Shown one piece after another: positions 5,417 through 9,684 of a stretch of DNA of 9,684 nucleotides. Positions within the stretch are counted from its first letter, which is position 1, and the number at the start of each line of letters is the position of its first letter. A program made the position numbers and the translations under genes. Source of the DNA: Bacillota bacterium (lineage in GTDB: Bacteria; Bacillota; Dethiobacteria; DTU022; UBA8154); contig DMPF01000199.1 in NCBI GenBank assembly GCA_003456095.1, forward strand, positions 1-9,684. The letters are read 5' to 3'. Below the pieces are notes generated by a model. It was not told the DNA's origin, searched no databases, and saw nothing but the letters and a program-made list of their open reading frames with translations.

Positions 5417-6562
5417 TTGTTGATGCCGGAACAAAAGATAAGCAGTACACCGCGCGGCGGTTACTCCGTCCCCATCGACCAGCTGCTGCAGCTGACGGTG
5501 GATCAGGGAGGATCGGATATGCACCTTACGATGGGAGTGCCTCCCCAAGCCCGCATTCATGGAGATCTGACATCGTTTGATCTCCCCCCCCTCTATCCCG
5601 AGGATATAAAGGGCCTACTCTACAGAATACTGAGCGATCAACAGGTGAAGCAGCTGGAAGAAAAATGGGAGCTGGATCTCTCCTATTCCATCACCGGATT
5701 GGCCCGTTTCCGCGGTAATATTATGTACCAGAAAAACAGCCTTTCCGCCGTATTTCGTGTTGTCCCGTTCGCGGTTCCGGAATTTGAAAAACTGGGTATA
5801 CCGCCTGCCGTCAAGTCCATCTGCGATCTGACACGGGGGCTTGTCCTGGTTACGGGGCCGACCGGCAGCGGCAAATCCACCACCCTGGCTGCCCTGCTTA
5901 ATATTATTAACCGGGACCGCAGCAAGAACATCGTGACGATTGAAGATCCGATTGAATTTCTGCACAAACACCGCAAATCCACAATCCGGCAGCGTGAAGT
6001 GGGCAGCGATACCCATTCTTTTGCCGATGCCCTGCGTCATGTGCTGCGCCATGATCCGGACGTGATCCTGATCGGGGAGATGCGGGATTTGGACAGCATC
6101 GCCATCGCCCTTACGGCTGCGGAAACGGGACACCTGGTTTTTTCCACACTTCATACCCAGACCGCTCCACTGACAGTAAGCCGTATTGTCGATGTATTTG
6201 AGTCCTATCGCCGCGAACAGGTACGGCAGCAGTTGGCCGGCTCGCTACGCGCTGTGGTCTGCCAACAGTTGCTGCCTACAGCTGACGGCAAAGGACGGGT
6301 ACCTGCCGTGGAATTTATGGTGGATACACCGGCAGTACGCAATATGATCCGGGAAGGAAAGGACCGCCAACTATACAGCGCCATTCAGACCGGGCGCATC
6401 CAGGGTATGCAGACCCTGGACCGGTCTCTTTCCGATCTTTGCAAAAAAGGTAAAATTACCAGGGAAACGGCTCTGGAATACTGTGTGGACAGGTCGGAGC
6501 TGGAGCGCCTCCTGGACGGCGGTCCGGAAAAAGGCGAACGCAATTCCCTCTGGCGGGATTAA
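5417..6562 (+). CDS. pilT: Type IV pilus retraction ATPase PilT
   Basis: This is a 381-residue cytoplasmic hexameric motor ATPase. An N-terminal PAS-like half (about 18-120) starts with IDQLLQLTVDQGGSDMHLTM, the usual PilT opening. The RecA-like half carries Walker A GPTGSGKST (147-155), Asp box IVTIEDPIEFLH (172-183), Walker B DVILIGEMRD (215-224) with the catalytic Glu, and His box HLVFSTLHTQ (239-248). AVRNMIRE (306-313) is the PilT-specific AIRNLIRE retraction motif. GMQTLDRSL (330-338) follows. It lacks the long N-terminal MshEN domain and zinc cysteines of PilB/GspE, so a retraction role is favoured. The ribosome site AAGGAG (5405-5410) suits TTG 5417 (6-base gap) better than ATG 5423 (12), so the start is uncertain by two codons. 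It lies 24 bases after the secretin-like gene and 30 before pilC. Confidence 0.93.
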   Translation: MLMPEQKISSTPRGGYSVPIDQLLQLTVDQGGSDMHLTMGVPPQARIHGDLTSFDLPPLYPEDIKGLLYRILSDQQVKQLEEKWELDLSYSITGLARFRGNIMYQKNSLSAVFRVVPFAVPEFEKLGIPPAVKSICDLTRGLVLVTGPTGSGKSTTLAALLNIINRDRSKNIVTIEDPIEFLHKHRKSTIRQREVGSDTHSFADALRHVLRHDPDVILIGEMRDLDSIAIALTAAETGHLVFSTLHTQTAPLTVSRIVDVFESYRREQVRQQLAGSLRAVVCQQLLPTADGKGRVPAVEFMVDTPAVRNMIREGKDRQLYSAIQTGRIQGMQTLDRSLSDLCKKGKITRETALEYCVDRSELERLLDGGPEKGERNSLWRD

Positions 6563-6592
6563 AGATAAAGCGGGAGATGGCGGTGCATTGAG

Positions 6593-7798
6593 ATGGGTTT
6601 GTTTTTTTATGAGGTGTTCAATACGGTGGGAGAGATTGTAAAGGGGAAGCTTGAGGCCCCGGAAGAAGAAGCAGTTGCGGATAAACTGCGCAAGATGGGC
6701 TACTTTGTCATCGACATAAAGGAGATCCGTCCCTCGCCTTTAAGCGGCCTCCTTAAAGGCAAAGTTAAGATCGGCGCCGGCGAACTTGGCCTATTCAGCC
6801 GTCAGTTGGCAGCCATGCTCGATGCCGGCGTGCCCCTTACGCGCTCACTCTATACCCTGAGCAGCCAGATGACCAATAAAGGATTTGGCCGTATTGTGGG
6901 TGAAATATCCCGCAGCGTGGAAGGAGGCATGAACTTTGCGGAGTCATTGAGTGCTTATCCCCATGTTTTTCCTTCTCTTTTTACCGGAATGGTCAGGGCG
7001 GGAGAGGTGGGAGGGGTCCTGCAGGAATCCCTCATCCGTCTTTCCGAGCAGCTGCAAAGGGATAAGGTTCTGCAGGACAGCTTGCGCTCCGCTACCTTTT
7101 ACCCTGCCGCTATTGGCGTATTCGCGCTGCTTGTATTACTGGGGATGCTTATTTTCCTCGTGCCTGTTTTTATGGGCTTTTTTCCCCCGGATATGCGGCT
7201 GCCTCTGCCTACGCAGATCGTTGTCCTCATCTCGGAATCACTGCGCTACCGGTGGTATATCTGGTTTCTGGCGGTAACCTTGCTGCTCTTTGCTTTATTC
7301 TATTACGTGCGCAGCGCTGCGGGCAGGCGCCACTGGGATCTGATCAAGTTCCGTATCCCCCTTTTTGGCCCGCTGTTTCACCGGGCAGCTATCGCCCAAT
7401 TCGCGCGCACCCTCTCCACCCTATTTGGAGGTGGCATTCCCGTTGTCCAGGCATTGGAAGCAGCGGGGGCGGCCACAGGCAATATCCGGCTGCAAGAAGC
7501 AGCGAAAGATGCGGCGGAAAAAGTGCAGGAGGGAAAAAGTATTACTATACCGCTGAGCGAGAGCCCCGTTTTCCCCCCCATGGTCACGCAAATGGTAAGT
7601 ATCGGGGAGGAGACAGGCGCGCTGCCCGATTTGTTAAACCGCATCGCCAGTTTTTTTGAAGACGAGGTTGCAGTTCTAACCAAAGGACTGACTGCCATGA
7701 TCGAGCCGATTATGCTCATCGTTGTTGGATTAACGGTGGGAGCAATACTCATTTCGCTCTATTTGCCAATGTTTATAATTATTACAGAGCAGTTATAG
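6593..7798 (+). CDS. pilC: Type IV pilus inner-membrane platform protein PilC (GspF family)
   Basis: This 401-residue polytopic membrane protein anchors the motor ATPase and the PilN/PilO complex. Two GspF domains are clear: about 65-190 (FSRQLAAMLDAGVPLTRSL, then MVRAGEVGGVLQESL) and about 268-390 (FARTLSTLFGGGIPVVQALE, then MVSIGEETGALPDLL). Membrane helices lie near 170-195, 220-240 and 370-396. The cytoplasmic N-terminus (1-60) has the FEVYNTVGEIVKGKLEA-like strand pattern typical of the family. Length is normal. The start is ATG 6593, but its ribosome site is poor: the best purine run, GGGAG (6572-6576), is 16 bases away, and a four-codon frame (6577-6591) sits between. Coupling to pilT translation may matter. 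It follows pilT by 30 bases, as expected for its partner. Confidence 0.93.
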   Translation: MGLFFYEVFNTVGEIVKGKLEAPEEEAVADKLRKMGYFVIDIKEIRPSPLSGLLKGKVKIGAGELGLFSRQLAAMLDAGVPLTRSLYTLSSQMTNKGFGRIVGEISRSVEGGMNFAESLSAYPHVFPSLFTGMVRAGEVGGVLQESLIRLSEQLQRDKVLQDSLRSATFYPAAIGVFALLVLLGMLIFLVPVFMGFFPPDMRLPLPTQIVVLISESLRYRWYIWFLAVTLLLFALFYYVRSAAGRRHWDLIKFRIPLFGPLFHRAAIAQFARTLSTLFGGGIPVVQALEAAGAATGNIRLQEAAKDAAEKVQEGKSITIPLSESPVFPPMVTQMVSIGEETGALPDLLNRIASFFEDEVAVLTKGLTAMIEPIMLIVVGLTVGAILISLYLPMFIIITEQL

Positions 7799-7812
7799 TA
7801 AAGGTGAAACTT

Positions 7813-8841
7813 ATGTTGTTTGCTGCCGGCAATATTGTTTCCGCGTTGGATCTTGATCACGGCGAGCTGCGGGCTGTGGAACTGCGCAGCAGTAAAAGCG
7901 GCCTTGAGCTATTGACATGGGGGCGCACTCCCCTCCCGGCAGAGGCGCTGTCCAATGGCAGAATACTGCAGCCGCATGTTGTGGCAGGATCTCTGGAACG
8001 CCTTTGGAAAGAAAATAAATTCAAAAGCCGTGAAGTGATTGTCGGCGTTTCCAGCCAGGATGTGCTGGTCCGTTTCGCTTCCTTTCCGCGCATTCCTTTG
8101 GAAAAAATACGCTCCATGGTCCGTTTCCAGACCAGGGATTATCTTCCCATTTCGCTGGACGATGCGATTATGGATCTGTCCATCATCGGGCCTGCTGCCG
8201 AAGCGAAAGAGCATATGCAGGAGGTGCTCCTTGTGGCAACACCGCGGATTATGATTCAAAACATCCTGGAGACTGTGGCGCAGGCCGGATTAAAGCCAAG
8301 GGATATTAACGTGGCTTCACTGTCCCTGCTGCAGCTGTTGCCCATTAGTATTAACAGCAATGACGGTGTTGTCGCTTTTCTGGATTTGGCGAACGGCTCG
8401 AGCAATATATTTGTGGCCACTGCCGCGGGCATACCGCGCCTGGCGCGCCGCCTTTTTACCGGTCTGCAGTATGCAGCCGAGCTGATGCGCTGTTCCCTGC
8501 CTGTAGTGTTGCAGGAGGCCGGCGCCGCTACGGACAGCGCTCATCCCGCTCCTTATAACGAATGGGTTGATTCTTTGGTGAAGGATGTTCGTTCGTCGAT
8601 TAGCTATTATCAGGCGCAGGCGGGAGCGGCACCGGTGGAACGGCTGATCTTAAGCGGTCGGGGCGCCCGCCTGGCCGGCATTGCCTGCTTATTGGAGGAT
8701 ATTTTTGGCATACCGGTCAGCACCGTTGCGCCGCTGCAGCTCATTAACAGTATAAAACGGGATCGGGGAGCGCTGGAAAAAGAAGCGGTTGACTATGCCG
8801 TGAGTATTGCGCTGGCCTGCGGCGCGGCAGGAGGGAGTTGA
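7813..8841 (+). CDS. pilM: Actin-like pilus assembly ATPase PilM
   Basis: This 342-residue cytoplasmic protein has an actin/FtsA-like fold and couples pilus assembly by binding the N-terminal tail of PilN. Visible blocks (numbered from this start) are the first phosphate loop SALDLDHGELRAVELR (10-25) and IVGVSSQDVLVRFASFPRIP (76-95). A typical PilM helix FQTRDYLPISLDDAIMDL (105-122) comes next. The second phosphate loop is VVAFLDLANGSSNIFVA (186-202), and the adenosine motif LILSGRGARLAGI (278-290). No membrane helix is seen. ATG 7813 is preferred because AAGGTG (7801-7806) lies six bases upstream. GTG 7804 would add three residues but is inside that ribosome site. It starts 14 bases after the pilC stop, and its own stop adjoins pilN. 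Confidence 0.9.
   Translation: MLFAAGNIVSALDLDHGELRAVELRSSKSGLELLTWGRTPLPAEALSNGRILQPHVVAGSLERLWKENKFKSREVIVGVSSQDVLVRFASFPRIPLEKIRSMVRFQTRDYLPISLDDAIMDLSIIGPAAEAKEHMQEVLLVATPRIMIQNILETVAQAGLKPRDINVASLSLLQLLPISINSNDGVVAFLDLANGSSNIFVATAAGIPRLARRLFTGLQYAAELMRCSLPVVLQEAGAATDSAHPAPYNEWVDSLVKDVRSSISYYQAQAGAAPVERLILSGRGARLAGIACLLEDIFGIPVSTVAPLQLINSIKRDRGALEKEAVDYAVSIALACGAAGGS
8829..8835 (+). promoter_or_regulatory. Shine-Dalgarno of pilN, inside the end of pilM
   Basis: AGGAGGG lies within the last codons of pilM. It is eight bases before TTG 8844 but only two before TTG 8838, which settles the pilN start at 8844. Its position suggests pilN translation follows pilM. Confidence 0.65.
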
Positions 8842-8843
8842 TA

Positions 8844-9431
8844 TTGAAGCCGATCAGCCTCCTACCCCCGCAAATAAAAATCCGTCAGCGCGAGTACCGC
8901 CGCAGGCTATTCTATCTTCTGGCCGGCGCTTTTACACTGTTTACCTTTGTTTTACTAAACGCTGTATTTTTTTTCCTCTCCGCTGCTGTGCTAAACAGAC
9001 TGGCGCTGGTGCAGCAAGAGCGTTATCTGGTTCGGCAGCAAATTGACGCCCTGGGTGAATATGCGGCACTGCATGAACAAGCCGTTGCTACTGCAAGGAT
9101 CCTCGAAGACGCCCTGGGCAAGGAACCGGACCGGCATGCCCTGCTGCTGGCGCTGGCCCTTGAGGCTCCTACGGGTATACACATATCGCATCTTTCCGAC
9201 TCTTTTGACGGGGAAAGGGGCGAGCTTCTCTTGCTAGGGTTCGCCTCCGATCACGATACTATTTCTTTCTGGGTGGAACGCCTTGAAGCCATACCCCAAC
9301 TGGCGCAGGTAGATTGCCGTTTGACCGTGGAGAGGCTTGAGCATGAGAGAACAATCATTCACTTTGAGATCAGCGCGGTCATAGAGCCGGGTGAGCCTGC
9401 CGGGGGAAGAAAGGGGATAGTTGACCTTTGA
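8844..9431 (+). CDS. pilN: Type IV pilus inner-membrane assembly protein PilN
   Basis: This 195-residue bitopic protein opens with KPISLLPPQIKIRQ (2-15), a version of the INLLP tail by which PilN docks onto PilM. One membrane helix follows (about 24-50), then a coiled coil (about 55-92) and a small extracytoplasmic alpha/beta domain (about 97-180) ending in a charged tail. Size and layout match PilN, which pairs with PilO to form a periplasmic/extracytoplasmic dimer linking the cytoplasmic PilM ring to the outer parts of the machine. TTG 8844 is chosen for the correct distance to AGGAGGG. The gene starts two bases after the pilM stop and overlaps the next start by four bases. Confidence 0.87.
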   Translation: MKPISLLPPQIKIRQREYRRRLFYLLAGAFTLFTFVLLNAVFFFLSAAVLNRLALVQQERYLVRQQIDALGEYAALHEQAVATARILEDALGKEPDRHALLLALALEAPTGIHISHLSDSFDGERGELLLLGFASDHDTISFWVERLEAIPQLAQVDCRLTVERLEHERTIIHFEISAVIEPGEPAGGRKGIVDL

Positions 9432-9684
9432 GCCTGAAAAGAATGCTATCCGCGGAAAATATAACGCTCTATCTGCTCATACTGATGCTAATCCTGCTCA
9501 TCATCTTTTCCGGCAGGCAGCTCTCGGCGCTGGGAGACGGACGTGAAATGCTTAAACTCGAAGAAGAAGCGCTTGCCGCGGATCAGGCACGTCTGCTTTT
9601 TTTAGAAGGGCTTGCGGCGGAGAAACCGCAACTCCGACTGGATCTGGCCTCTGCGCATAGGCTTATTCCGCAAAAAGCTTCTGA
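9428..9684 (+). CDS. pilO: Type IV pilus assembly protein PilO, 5' part only
   Basis: The frame is open from TTG 9428 to the window end (85 codons). It shows a short basic N-terminus, one membrane helix (about residues 11-29, ITLYLLILMLILLIIFS) and a long charged coiled coil (about 30-72), then LIPQKAS. This is the PilO layout, though sequence conservation in this family is low. Supporting context is strong: it directly follows pilM-pilN and overlaps the pilN stop (TTGA). AAGGGG at 9411-9416 lies 11 bases upstream of TTG 9428. ATG 9443 is an alternative start without a ribosome site. PilO would dimerise with PilN in the extracytoplasmic space. The rest lies beyond the window. Confidence 0.7.
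   Translation, partial: MSLKRMLSAENITLYLLILMLILLIIFSGRQLSALGDGREMLKLEEEALAADQARLLFLEGLAAEKPQLRLDLASAHRLIPQKAS

Noticed and set aside
5582..5590. Poly-C run in pilT (and similar runs in pilC) as phase-variation tracts
   Set aside because: The runs are short, interrupted by codon preference and not near start codons, and the reading frames are intact.
7252..7659. 135-codon plus-strand frame inside pilC
   Set aside because: This is an alternative frame of a conserved membrane protein, with no ribosome site and no domain.

Overview
The window reads as a piece of a low-to-middle GC bacterial chromosome, most likely from a clostridial-type Firmicute (Bacillota). Three things suggest this. Shine-Dalgarno sites are strong and purine-rich. 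GTG and TTG starts are frequent. A two-part uridine kinase with a ThrRS-like N-terminus is present, a type familiar from Clostridia and Thermotogae. No taxonomic marker gene is present, so the assignment is an inference.

Region 1 (about 1-1541) is a mobile-element graveyard. It starts with the left end and truncated first ORF of an IS3-family element, which stops matching at about 336. Next comes a short stretch with a strong nested stem-loop (426-481), then an intact REP-associated (RAYT/Y1, HUH) transposase gene at 548-1225. That gene is bounded by an imperfect inverted repeat of about 20 bp (484-504 and 1240-1259). After it, on the minus strand, lies a fragment of a c-di-GMP phosphodiesterase (EAL) domain (about 1283-1541) that has lost both ends.

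Region 2 (1553-3235, minus) is an intact 560-residue uridine/nucleoside kinase. It diverges from the next operon across a 370-base intergenic region that holds plausible sigma-A promoters in both directions.

Region 3 (3606 to the window end, plus) is a tightly packed type IV pilus / type II secretion-like assembly operon. The order is a GspC/PilP-like single-pass protein, an exported secretin-like protein made only of N-domains, PilT, PilC, PilM, PilN and the start of PilO (cut by the window edge). Gaps are between -4 and about 30 bases and there is no internal terminator, so one transcript is likely. PilM (actin-like, cytoplasmic) should bind the PilN N-terminal tail. PilN and PilO form the inner-membrane alignment dimer, PilC is the membrane platform, and PilT is the retraction-type ATPase.

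The most unusual point is the first two genes. Together they look like the GspC/PilP-GspD/PilQ pair of Gram-negative machines, but the secretin partner has no beta-barrel channel domain and carries four N1-like repeats instead. If the host is a single-membrane bacterium, this would be a channel-less extracytoplasmic collar for a Gram-positive pilus. No extension ATPase (PilB) or pilin lies in the visible part of the operon.
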